Below, piece after piece: positions 51,317 to 61,185 of a stretch of 64,000 nt of DNA (the first letter of the stretch is position 1; every line of letters begins with the position of its first letter). Both the position numbers and the translations under genes were made by a program. The notes beneath the pieces were generated by a model. It did no database searches, was not told the origin of the DNA, and saw only the letters and a program-made list of their open reading frames with translations. This DNA comes from Hortaea werneckii (Eukaryota > Ascomycota > Dothideomycetes > Mycosphaerellales > Teratosphaeriaceae). The DNA is taken from NCBI GenBank assembly GCA_037044905.1, contig JBAOKB010000154.1:124001-188000 (forward strand), given 5' to 3'.

Positions 51317-54300
51317 TCATCCCTCACCCCACCGGTCGCCTACTCCCGTAACTTCCAAGACGACGTTGCCAATGGTACTCAGCGTCCAAAGCGCAATAAG
51401 GGTCCACCCGATCCGACGGTTCAATATCCACCGATTCATGGGTACAAAGACAAGCAGCCCGAGCAACGTGACGAGCAAAGTGGCCCCGGAGACGATCAGC
51501 GTGCTACTAACATCGATATGGTACGCCTTAAACTTGAGTCCCTGATCGGGATGTTTCCGTTCGCGACGCTCAGCGCCACGGATCAAGATATAACTCCCAC
51601 TGAGGCCAATCCCGAGGAGGATGTTGAGCATGGGCCCGCCGAAGCAGGCGGAGAGGGCCATGACGGGGTAGCCGAGCTTGGCGACGGTGACGTCGGCGAC
51701 GAGGTCGCCGAGCGAGTTGCCGACGGCGAAGATGGTCAGGCCCATGATGGCGTGGGACATGTTGAGGATGACGGCGAGGGCTTTGAGGGCGCCGACGACT
51801 TGAGCCGCGATGGTGGAGATCCAGGCGATGCTGACCACGAAGCCGCTGAGGCTGAGGATGGTGCGATAGGGTTGGGGGCGGGAGGTTGGGGTCGTGGTCA
51901 TTAGGAACGGGACCAGGAGGATGAGGGAGATGAGGAGGCAGATGAGGGTGGGTTTGATGAGCCATTTGGGGGACATGCCGGTTGGGGACTGGGAGTAGAT
52001 GGCCAGCACGACGAAGAGCGGAGCGGTGAAGAGCTGGATGATGGTGAGCCAGCGGTTCCACTCCTCTGGCATTCGCTCAGTCTCCGGCGGTGCACCGTTA
52101 TCAACCACGCCCATTGGGGCCGGGGAGTTAACCATGACGGGAGGAGACTCCATCTCCAGATCGTCCCCCAATCCAGCGCGCCTCTCATATCGGGCTCCTT
52201 CGCCATAGTTGTGCCGGTTCTGCTGCTCCGTTACCATGGCCAAGCTCGCGAGATTCTGATGCTCCGCTGGGTTCTTCGAGCTCCTGCTGTGATGATGGCT
52301 ACCTGGCGGAGCTCCGCTGGCGGGGCTTCCACGGCCGACACTCTTCACGCCACCCGTACTTTGAGCCTGTCCGCCAGGAACACTCTTAGACCTGGCAGAG
52401 TCCAAGCTTATATCTTTGTGCGTGTTCACGTCATCAACGCCTCCATTGTCTTTAGTGTCGTTCTCAACTACGGGCAAAGTGATCGTAAGCAAGAAGACAG
52501 ACGGTGCGGCAACGACACCAAGACACTTCTCCCACCAAGTCTTCTCTCGCCAGTGATAGATTGTTGGTAGCAGCGTGCTCACCAGCACACCCGGTGGCGG
52601 TAACGCCTGATATGGCCACCACCGCACCGGTCTTCTGAATGTTTGCTCCTCGACTACTTGGGACGCCGGCAAAGATTCCGGCGAGGCTATTGAGGGCGGT
52701 GGCAACTGCAAGCTTGGCGGGCCTGTCCCAGAGGGTTCAGAAGGATCGTCCTGGAGTCGTGGAAATGGCGAGGTTGCCGGTGATGATGTCCTCGATTGTC
52801 GGTCTTCCCTAGGTATTGATAGCTTTGGGAGATTCCGGGCGCGTGGGACCGCCCTAGGCGAGTGCTTAGGACTGTCGACGCCGTGTCTACTCAGCGCTTG
52901 CAGCGAGGAGCGGTCGCTGTCATATCCGGAGGGACTGGGTCTTCCTGATGACGGCGATAGGTTGGCTGGCGAGACTGTCATATCCATATCCGAAGTTATT
53001 ATCTTCGGAGGTGGAGGCGGGCCTCCTGAGCCTGAGCCACTTTGTCGTGTTCCGCCAGGTGATTGAGGGGCAGATGTCTGACCCGGCACTTCAAGCAGAG
53101 AGCCAGAATGCGGCCGCTGGGCTTGTGGCTGAGGCTGTGGTTGCGAGCCGAAGTCAGAAACATTGATCAGATTTTCCTGATTGTCCTGGAGCGGCGGTGG
53201 GGGCGTGGCATGTCGTTGCAAGTCTGCATCAATCTTTAAGCCGGCAGCATCGTTGGCAGATACGGCACGCGTCCTGGTTTGCGAAGATTTTGGCACCTCT
53301 AACGCATGCCTTTCCATACCCGGTTCTTCTCCCTCCACCTTGAGATTGAAGGGTGGTCTTGCCGCAGGGTCAGAAACAGTTGACATTCCATCTTGCTGCT
53401 GGACACTCGTAAAGGAAGGATCATCGGAGTACCTTCGTGAGTTCATAGGGATCGTCTGGATATTGCGAGACTTCTGCAGACTGTGCAACACAGCTTGGAA
53501 TTCCAGAGCGCCGACAAGTGACGGGCGAACAGTGCTCAGCGTGCTCTTACGCGACCGTGCCGCCGGGCGAGTGAGACGCATGTTGCCACTGAGCTCACTC
53601 ATCCATCTGTCTCTCGCCTCCTCTTCCTCATCTTCGTCACCTTCTCGGTCTGTGTAGCCACCTCGCTCCAGCGCGCTCCAATCTTCACGAGACACGCCTC
53701 TCACAATTCCCGGGCGAGCTTGCTCCTCTGCCTCCTCCGGATCATCTCTGTACTCCTCCTCCACCTCATACTCATCTCCAGGCCCCACGAAGTGACCTCG
53801 AGCAGCAGCCTCTTTCTCCCGTCTCCGTCGTCGCCTCCCAATCCACCAATGCCACGCGACGACAAAAGCGACGTAGAAGATATAAAACCCTACCATCCCA
53901 ATGCATTCCCACAACACGAGTTTACCGTCCCACAAGAACACCATACTGAACGCCGCCGCCACAACGAAGAACCCCACGTCCCGAACAAAGCTCTTCTTCG
54001 CCACATGGAACGGCCTAATCAACGCCATACTCCCCGCCACGACGGCCGTAATAAACCCCGCAGCGCCAAACAGCTCCCCGACCGCCAGACTCCCACTATT
54101 GGTACTCATGGCGGCAAACGTACTGAAGACGTCCGGGCTGCCGTTGCCGAAGGCCAGGAAGGTGACGCCGGCCATGCTCTCGGACATGCCGAGGATGGCG
54201 GCGATGGTGCTGAGGTTGATGCAGAAGAAGTCCGAGGCGGCGATGCCGATGGTGGAGAAGAGCAGGCCGAGCCAGGCGACCAGGACGAGGAAGGCTAGCG

Positions 54301-54721
54301 GTTGGGCGTGCGGGAGGTCGCAGTAGAAGAGCGACAGGTAGGCCATGAAGCCCGACTCGTCCGAGGGGCAGTGGGTGTGGATGAAGGCGCATTGGTTGTT
54401 GCGCGGGGTGCGGTGGACGAGGCGGCATTCTTCGTCGGAGGACTGGAGCGGGGATGGGGAGGCTTGTCGCCGGTGGAGAAGGTGTTGCTGTTCCAGCGCA
54501 TGGTGGGAGCTGACCGCATCGCTGTAGGTCCGGGTGAAGAGGGAGTAGGTAGCGAGACAGGTGCCGAGGAGGAGGGTCAGGTAAAAGGCACGCGCAGCCC
54601 TATAGCTCTGGCGGATAGGTTTCATATTGGGAGGGCGGGGTCCATTATTGGTGAGCTTGGTAGGCGATTGCGGTGAGGAATGCATGGCCGCCATAGAGAC
54701 CGCATGCTGAGCCCGACTCAT
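51317..54721 (-). CDS. Na+/Ca2+ exchanger of the CaCA superfamily (NCKX/CCX-like), long cytosolic loop
   Basis: Single-exon 1134-aa cation/Ca2+ exchanger. The alpha-1 repeat lies near residues 178-205 (GMSESMAGVTFLAFGNGSPDVFSTF) and the alpha-2 repeat near 990-1025 (GLTIFAVGNSLGDLVADVTVAK). The conserved Asn/Asp pairs supply the ion-binding carboxylates. About five membrane segments flank each repeat. Between them lies an unusually long hydrophilic loop (about 290-780) rich in Ser, Pro and acidic runs (EDEEEEARD), probably cytosolic and regulatory. This layout is like yeast YDL206W and mammalian NCLX-type CCX proteins. An N-terminal hydrophobic segment at 45-62 followed by Cys residues may be a signal anchor. 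The organelle (vacuole, ER or mitochondrion) cannot be read from the sequence. Downstream Mets at residues 10 and 13 are alternative starts. Confidence 0.92.
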   Translation of the reverse strand: MSRAQHAVSMAAMHSSPQSPTKLTNNGPRPPNMKPIRQSYRAARAFYLTLLLGTCLATYSLFTRTYSDAVSSHHALEQQHLLHRRQASPSPLQSSDEECRLVHRTPRNNQCAFIHTHCPSDESGFMAYLSLFYCDLPHAQPLAFLVLVAWLGLLFSTIGIAASDFFCINLSTIAAILGMSESMAGVTFLAFGNGSPDVFSTFAAMSTNSGSLAVGELFGAAGFITAVVAGSMALIRPFHVAKKSFVRDVGFFVVAAAFSMVFLWDGKLVLWECIGMVGFYIFYVAFVVAWHWWIGRRRRRREKEAAARGHFVGPGDEYEVEEEYRDDPEEAEEQARPGIVRGVSREDWSALERGGYTDREGDEDEEEEARDRWMSELSGNMRLTRPAARSRKSTLSTVRPSLVGALEFQAVLHSLQKSRNIQTIPMNSRRYSDDPSFTSVQQQDGMSTVSDPAARPPFNLKVEGEEPGMERHALEVPKSSQTRTRAVSANDAAGLKIDADLQRHATPPPPLQDNQENLINVSDFGSQPQPQPQAQRPHSGSLLEVPGQTSAPQSPGGTRQSGSGSGGPPPPPKIITSDMDMTVSPANLSPSSGRPSPSGYDSDRSSLQALSRHGVDSPKHSPRAVPRARNLPKLSIPREDRQSRTSSPATSPFPRLQDDPSEPSGTGPPSLQLPPPSIASPESLPASQVVEEQTFRRPVRWWPYQALPPPGVLVSTLLPTIYHWREKTWWEKCLGVVAAPSVFLLTITLPVVENDTKDNGGVDDVNTHKDISLDSARSKSVPGGQAQSTGGVKSVGRGSPASGAPPGSHHHSRSSKNPAEHQNLASLAMVTEQQNRHNYGEGARYERRAGLGDDLEMESPPVMVNSPAPMGVVDNGAPPETERMPEEWNRWLTIIQLFTAPLFVVLAIYSQSPTGMSPKWLIKPTLICLLISLILLVPFLMTTTPTSRPQPYRTILSLSGFVVSIAWISTIAAQVVGALKALAVILNMSHAIMGLTIFAVGNSLGDLVADVTVAKLGYPVMALSACFGGPMLNILLGIGLSGSYILIRGAERRERKHPDQGLKFKAYHIDVSSTLIVSGATLLVTLLGLLVFVPMNRWILNRRIGWTLIALWTLSTIGNVVLEVTGVGDRWGEG

Positions 54722-55867
54722 TAATGATTTTTAGGTCCTTATCAAAAGAATTGCCATGTCGAGAGTGGCACGAATGGCTAAAGATACTTGCCTCGACAGG
54801 GCAAACAGGCACTGCATGACCAACTTCGCCCCCAGCTTGCCCGCGTCCGAGGCGAGTCGATGTGGCGCAGCGAGCAGGATGGCGTCACTGGGATGTGGCT
54901 TCGGAGATCTACTATACATCCATGTGGCTAAACTCCATCCCAAGCGACATAATCAACGCCATACTCACCTCAACTATCCGTCGCATCATCATCAATTTTG
55001 CATGGCGTCCATCGATGTACCGCGCGGGCGCACAATGAGTCTCGACATTCAGTTATTTACCTGCGTTTACGAAACCTTCATCAATACCGCAAACCGCCTA
55101 ACGCACGTGGCAAACATGTTCGCAATAGCGTTACACTTAGCACGCGAAGTTGTAGTCGATAAATAGTCTAAAGTGCTACTTTTCCGACCCTTTCATAATA
55201 AGTACTTTCGCTACTCGTTATATTACCGGGGAAAATTATCGTCGATTTGTTTGAAAGCTGCGCGAGTATAAGTGGATCTGGTTGCCTCACTGCCTTTTCT
55301 ATAGACTGTTTCATTCGAACAAGATTCGTACAGTTCGAACTCGACGTAGGAATCCTCCGACTAACAATACCGCTCTATACCTATAATCTCCGCTGGATTT
55401 TTTTTTTTTTTTGCTCTCTACGCTCCTATATTGTGCCTTCGGTTAACAGTACTTAATCTATAGCAATGAGATACAATGAACCTCCGCGATTCTTCTAGGA
55501 AGTTTAGACTGGTACCATATTCGTCGAACAATAACTCGGAAACGCATTTCCAATGAAGCCAGATAAATTAAATCGATCGCAATCAAGACTAAGCTGGCCT
55601 TCGCAAGATTAACATGCCATACCGAAGACTGGCAATAGAGGTATGCCACTCCATTTAGAAAATTATATCCTTTGTCCTGTATTCCCTGGATACCTCCATT
55701 CGCTCATGAAGCCCCCCCTTGTCAAAATTCCAAAACCCAGAGCAGCCTATGATAAGGCGCTTCTTTCCAAAAACGCCGTCGCTTGAACGCTCGCAAAAAC
55801 GAAACCAAAGAAAAAATAAAATAAAAAAACAAGCCAATCATCAAAATCGGAACCTGTCGTAAGACCC
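54722..55867. other. AT-rich intergenic region with a RIP-like segment
   Basis: The part from about 55100 to 55650 is noticeably richer in TA dinucleotides than its surroundings and contains a T15 run (55398-55412). No coding exon is seen. Between 55660 and 55867 lies the 3' flank of the leftward hypothetical gene. Confidence 0.55.
55398..55412. repeat. T15 homopolymer
   Basis: Fifteen T on the plus strand inside the AT-rich, TA-biased segment. Confidence 0.95.
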
Positions 55868-57256
55868 TCACCCCTTGCTGGAGTCTTCGTGACTCTGCTG
55901 CCCGGTCTCAGCGTCGGGACCGGGGAGCTGCCGGGAAGCCTCTTCTTCGTCATCGGTCGGTGTAGGCGTAGGTAGCTGACTAGGCTCCTCCGTCGTCACC
56001 GTCGTCTGCTCAGACCTGCTATCTGTTTCTCGCGGGTGTTCAGATACGCTGGCCACGCTCGCTGTGCGCGGTGTTCCTTCTTTACTGGGCAGCTCGTCAG
56101 TAGTACCGCCGGACGGTAAGCCGCGTTCTGCAGCGAGTTGATGCGCTTCTTCGCGTTTGCGCTGGACCTCTGCTTCTTCCTTCTGGGCGAGCGTGGCTTC
56201 TTCCTCATTCAGTTCGGACATGGTAGGGACCTTTGTCTCCTGTTGCGTAGATATTTCAGGCTCCACCTCCAGATTTGGCGTCTGTGGCTCTGAGCTATTC
56301 CTCCTACTTCGGGTCTTCTTGGAGCTGGGAGTTGAGCGGGAAGAGAAGGTCCGCCGCGTGGACGTCCTAGATCCCGCACTCGGCCTTTTGCCTTTCCGCT
56401 CTTTCCCTCCTGTTTTATTAGATCCACTTTCGATCGATCCAGGGCCTGAGGCGGTGTTGCGCCGTTCCAGGACCATGGCAAATTCATCATCAAGCGGAAT
56501 CGCATCTTCTAATTCTTCATCGGAAGGGAAAATGTCGCCTCGACTGCTCAGACTATCGGTGGTTTCGCCTGAAGTCGCGGTGCCGCTGCGCGCCCTTCTA
56601 TGGCGTCTGTCAGCCCCAGCAATGTCTCCCTCGCTTTCGGATAGTAAAGCTTCCCCTTCGGTCATGTCTCTCCGTCGGGCGCCAGGGTGCTCCTGTAGAT
56701 CTGCTGCGCTAGGTTTGTACCTGAGAGCTTTCCCACCGCCGCCAAACAGTCGCGCCAAGAATCCTTTAGAGTTACTGATCAACGTCGGATCAGGCTCGAC
56801 ACTCTTTCGCCTCGCCTTAGGATAGCTCATGCCTCTCTGCCGCCCCGGCTGCTGGTTGGTGACAGCTCCGTATCCACCGGCTGATGCTCCCCCACTCGGT
56901 GGTAGTAAGCGATCGAACTCATCGCTCCCGCCCCATCCGAGCAGGTTGTCGCTCTCATCCATGTCGTCCCAGTCATCGTAGAATTCGAAGCCCAGGTCGG
57001 CACCTCTCCCTGTGCCACGTCCTCCTCTCCCGCCGCGAGACCTCCGCAGGCGATCGCGGCGCTGACTATAGTTGAGGGCAGGACAGCTTGCGTCGACGCA
57101 GGAGGTGAAGCATGAAGCGACGGATTCGAAGCACGGCTTGACATACTGATGGCCGAAGATGTAGAGACCGGATTGGGCGGATTCGGTCGCAGTCTCGACG
57201 GTCGCGGAGAGGTCGTGAATGCGCCGTCGGAAGCGCGGATCGGACGTGCGATACAT
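55868..57256 (-). CDS. conserved fungal hypothetical protein, largely disordered
   Basis: Single-exon 462-aa protein from ATG 57256. The first 65 residues look ordered and cysteine-containing (ESAQSGLYIFGHQYVKPCFE, CFTSCVDASCP) and may be the conserved core. An Arg/Gly-rich stretch (RRSRGGRGGRGTGRG, about 74-87) and an acidic Trp-containing segment (FYDDWDDMDESDNLLGWGG) follow. The remainder is low complexity, with Ser/Arg clusters (RRTFSSRSTPSSKKTRSRRNS) and a Glu/Lys/Gln coiled segment (EEATLAQKEEAEVQRKREEA). No known domain or membrane helix is recognised. RGG-type repeats suggest RNA association, but that is weak inference. Confidence 0.78.
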   Translation of the reverse strand: MYRTSDPRFRRRIHDLSATVETATESAQSGLYIFGHQYVKPCFESVASCFTSCVDASCPALNYSQRRDRLRRSRGGRGGRGTGRGADLGFEFYDDWDDMDESDNLLGWGGSDEFDRLLPPSGGASAGGYGAVTNQQPGRQRGMSYPKARRKSVEPDPTLISNSKGFLARLFGGGGKALRYKPSAADLQEHPGARRRDMTEGEALLSESEGDIAGADRRHRRARSGTATSGETTDSLSSRGDIFPSDEELEDAIPLDDEFAMVLERRNTASGPGSIESGSNKTGGKERKGKRPSAGSRTSTRRTFSSRSTPSSKKTRSRRNSSEPQTPNLEVEPEISTQQETKVPTMSELNEEEATLAQKEEAEVQRKREEAHQLAAERGLPSGGTTDELPSKEGTPRTASVASVSEHPRETDSRSEQTTVTTEEPSQLPTPTPTDDEEEASRQLPGPDAETGQQSHEDSSKG

Positions 57257-58315
57257 GATCGTCGTGAGCGCGGTGGTCGTGATCGCCTAGCGGGGGGCCA
57301 TTGGTCGCAAGGGCTGAATCAGGTGACCGGCTGGACCGGCTGGAGAGTGGAAGTCGTTAACGACGTTCGGCAGGTGTCGTGTTATCGTCGCCTGGTGCGC
57401 TCCGCCGGCGAGGCGGCGGCGGAATCAACGGGAAGGTAGATTGACGAGGCTCGATGGCGTAGAAGAGCAAGATCTGGCGCATTCAGCAGAGGACCACAGC
57501 TCCCGGGGCAAGCTTCCACGGGCTCAGCGGGCTGGACTGGGCATCCCGATCCCCTCCAGTTTCCACCTGCCTGGGCTGCTGGGCAAGCTTCACGTGGAGA
57601 GGTGGTATGCCTTAGGCTCCACCTTCCGAGGGCGGACTGCAGGTGGCGGGGCGAGCCGTGGAGAGCTCAAGCCCAAGATGATGATGATTTGCGGAGAAGC
57701 CTCGGATTCGCTGCGGGCGTTCTGTATGTACGGTACATCATTAGCATGGGCGGCTTCCAACTTGCTGTGCAAGAATCAGCCGTTGATAAGGAAGTGATCG
57801 AGATGCTGCCGAATGGATATCGGTCCGGACGGTGAGGCTATCGAATCTATGTACTTACAGTATTATTATTGTCTCATTGCCCACACCATCGAGGCCAAGC
57901 CTACACTCAGCCTTACCCGCTGGGAATCTAGCCCCGTTCCCGCCGCGTGATGCCGGTCCAGGCCCGTTGCGGCCATTTGCTGATTGGAGCGAGCACATCG
58001 GCCATGTCGACGGTTCAGATTCCAGATCATGCCTCTCCCCGTTGACAGCCTCACCCAACTGCACTATGCATCCCGAGCTCCTAATCGTGCCCATGCAGCT
58101 CGACTCGTAGATGACAGGATGCCGTAGCCGCGTCTAAAAGCTGGGAAGGCGATGCCCAAGCTAGTGGTAAGCTCAGAAACATTTGGTTTTCCTTCTTCGC
58201 TTGCCCTCTTCCAGCCTGCACACCACCCGGACGGCACCTAGTAGTTATATTGGTACTGTATTGCGCGCCACAGGAAAAGCACTAGCGGAAGTGAGAAGGC
58301 TCTATCGCTGGCAGC
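57257..58315. other. intergenic region between divergent genes
   Basis: Upstream region of the disordered hypothetical (leftward) and the methyltransferase (rightward). Short frames exist but none is supported. Confidence 0.45.
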
Positions 58316-59526
58316 ATGCATTACAGTAAGGTCTCCCTTCCATATCGCCCGCTCCCACGTCCTGTCACTGACACGCCCTGCTAGTTCGTTTCCTCAAGCT
58401 CCCCAAAGTCGAGGTCAACCAAGCCACCGTCCTACTCCGCGCCACCATCACCGTCACCACCGACCTAGGCGAGACCTTCCATCCCAACCCGCTCGAGCTA
58501 GTCGCTACTGTTCGCTCAGCCGAAGACGATGGCGAGATATACCTACGCAGAAAAATCCAATGGCCCGGCAATGGCGCTCGAAGCGTACCGATCCAATTCG
58601 ACGTCAGCAAACAGGACGTCGAATGGCCTGCGTGTTTGCACGTTGCCGTAAAGGGTCTACACCACAAGACCGCACCCGGTTTCCTACCGCCCATTGTAGA
58701 CGTATGGTCCGGCGTCCTCAACCCCACCAAAGGCCAGTTCAGCTCTGGCTGGCGAGTTGAGCGTCGCTTCACCAGCCTTGCAGAACGGACCGTCTCGCTC
58801 CTGGAAGATAGCGGGGACAGTATTGCCCGTCATCTATGGGACGGTTCACAAGCGTTGGCGCAGCACATCGATCAGACTATATCATTACAATCTCCTTCAA
58901 GCCCACTCCCACTTCTCGAATACGTTCTCGTATCAGCAACATACCGCCGCCTCCACGCCATCGAGCTCGGGTGCGGGTGCGGCAGCGTCGGAATCAGTCT
59001 GGCGCAAAGTATACCAGACTGCGACGTCGTCCTCACCGATCTCCCCGAAGTGACCGAGCTGGTCGAAGCCAACATCGAGCGCATGAACCCAGCAATCAAC
59101 TCCCGCGTCCGATTCGAACCCCTAGACTGGGAAACACCCCTCCCCGGACCCGTCCAGAAACGAACCAACGACCTCATCATCGTCAGCGAATGCACCTACA
59201 ACACCGACACCCTCCTCCCCCTCGTCCGGACACTCTCAGCCCTGATCACCGCAAGCCCCAAAGCCGTCATCGTCGTCTCAACCAAGACCCGGCACGATTC
59301 CGAATCCGCCTTCTTCGACCTGATGAAGGAGGCCGGCTTCGTCGCGGACGGCAGCTGTCGCGTCCCCTTACCCGGCGAGCCGGGCAACGGCTATGCCGAC
59401 TGGGCGACGGATGTCGGCCTGCATGTCTTTCACGGCAAAGAGCACCGATTGAGTCTCAGCCCCCGAGAGCGGAGCGAGGAGTCCGTGGCCAAGGGGAGTG
59501 GGCCTTCGAGGCCGCGGTCGCGGTAG
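58316..59526 (+). CDS. class I protein (lysine) methyltransferase, METTL21/FAM86-like
   Basis: SAM-dependent methyltransferase of the Methyltransf_16 family, whose members methylate lysines on translation factors and chaperones. A 10-nt first exon (58316-58325, MHY then one base) is followed by a 59-nt intron (GTAAGG...CTGAC...TAG) and exon 2 (58385-59526). The join reads MHYIRFLKLP, a typical start for this group, and gives 383 aa. The Rossmann SAM-binding motif I is IELGCGCGSVGISLAQ (about 217-232) and motif II VVLTDLPEV. The expected post-I region (NDLIIVSECTYNTDTLLPLVRTL) carries the SECTYN variant of the D/E-x-x-Y motif. An N-terminal beta-rich region (residues 10-130) precedes the catalytic domain. 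The protein substrate is not determinable. The C-terminus is a short Ser/Arg-rich tail. Confidence 0.88.
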
Positions 59527-61185
59527 GAACGGCGGCCGAAGAGTTATTGAGTGGGGCGATTCTTTGCTCGGTGCAATGGGAATAAGTGGGAACTTTAGGG
59601 TTTTGGTCTGCTATGGGACCTGGCTGCCTTTAGGCGTGAGGAACGTTACGGCTGCAATAGGGAAATCCCTAGATATGAAGGCGTTCAGGGAAACGGGGCA
59701 AAATGGGTTACATAGCGGTCTCATGCCTAGTCACGGCTGTCGCAGGCTGTTCGGCGTTATAGGGCTTCGGTGGCACTGAGTAATGGCATTTGGAACATAT
59801 ACTTCTCCGCGTCGTCACCGAGTCTAATTTACTATATTTTAATCTGAAGAATGGTCTATCCCCTCCTCGTTACCGTGGGAGTCTCTATAGGTGTTGAAAA
59901 CTTAGAGACGGGGGTCCATTCTCGCCTAAAGACCCCCTATCTCGTTCTTCTAGAGGTCTGTATAGGGGCATATTCGAAGGAAAAGGAAGACCGAGATAGT
60001 AGGAGCGAGATTTGGAGCGAGATTTGATAGTGTCCCCTAAGCCGATGCCCACTCGGCCTTTGGACACGTGAGAGACTCCTGAACCACATGTCCCGATGGA
60101 GAGAAGTGCACCTTCCCTCTTGGGCGACAAAAAACCCCCAAGAACCCATCGGCTTGTGGAGAGGGATGCGGAGAAACGTGCATATTCTTGGGGGAAAAGA
60201 ACAGGGTGAGACAGGCGGAGAAATTAAGAGTGACATGCATACTTCCGGTAGGGTCTTTTCCATCAGAACGGCGAGAACGGCATGACCTGTAATAACAGCC
60301 GACGAGCAAATCCCGACAGCGGCAGAAAGTCTCCCTCGTCGTCTTCCTCTCTCGCCAAGCAATGTGGAGAGCGGGCAGAAAACAAGCTTAAACGAAGTCT
60401 CCGAAGCAATGGCAAGCGGTCCGCATTGCTTGGATTGAACAACAAAGGTTCCTCCAGCTCGTCTCTTATTTGCCCGCTCCGTTACATTTACCGATGAGTT
60501 ATTTGAAAAGCCTTCGAAAGAGCGCTCACGGTAAGTTGACGAGGTTTGGTGTAGCAAGACTAACTGCCGATCTTCCCAACTCCAGTCCCGCGAGAATGTG
60601 AGACTTCAGTCGGCGTTGCACATGGTGGAGTTCCCGGTGGGGTCCCCGTGCTCGCGATATTGATCATGAGGGCCTCTTCTCTCCCCGCAGATGAAGCTCA
60701 CGAAGCACACCAGCCCAATATCGACAGCGTCGAGCTAGCATATGGATGCGTTGCGGCGATTGGCGGAAGTTCTTCATTGCTAAATGCGATGCAGGTCCTA
60801 AGGCAAGACCGAAGTCGAAGTACCAATGTCCTGACGTCCCTAGAGTGATGATGGTGCATTTGCCTATGATGCAGGACCGGGGACGTAGATTCCCATTGGC
60901 TTGTAGATGGGACACCGCGGCATGACATGGCAATGGCTGACAGAATATTCGGGCATGAGGCTTGCTTCCATGCTTTGCCAGCTGGAGGCTTGCCTTTGAC
61001 TTGCAACGCATATTCACCCTCCGGACCGGCATCTATGGAAATATAGACCTTCTCAGAACCGTACGCGACGAGACATAAATAGCCTGCTGCCATCACGCTG
61101 GCAGATGGCGTTGAACCTCATCTCTTCTCCCCATAAGCCTGTCGACTCGTCAGCTCGCAGGTAGGGCTCCCGAACAGTAATCAAG
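59527..61185. other. 1.66-kb intergenic region
   Basis: Contains one to two stray copies of the repeat core found near the right edge (59879-59981) and no supported gene. The final 300 nt form the GH54 promoter, with a TATA-like ATAAATA at 61075-61081 and CreA-like matches at 60877-60882 (CCGGGG) and 61018-61023 (CTCCGG). These short sites are suggestive only. Confidence 0.45.
59941..59981 (+). repeat. isolated copy of the right-edge repeat core
   Basis: CTCGTTCTTCTAGAGGTCTG then TATAGGGGCATATTCGAAGG closely resembles the unit at 63617-63660 (CGTTCCTCGGAAAGCCTTTA then TAGGGGCATTTACAGAGGAG), 3.7 kb away. A partial second copy (GAGTCTCTATAGGTG) begins at 59879. Confidence 0.6.

Noticed and set aside
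51245..51904. 219-codon plus-strand frame at the exchanger 3' end
   Set aside because: Antisense of the alpha-2 region of the CaCA exchanger; its acidic Gly/Asp/Val composition is a complement artefact.
54756..55166. 136-codon plus-strand frame upstream of the CaCA exchanger
   Set aside because: No domain or hydrophobic pattern; lies across the divergent flank into the TA-biased segment.
59937..60557. 206-codon minus-strand frame in the right-hand spacer
   Set aside because: Composition and motifs look random; it overlaps the stray repeat copy.
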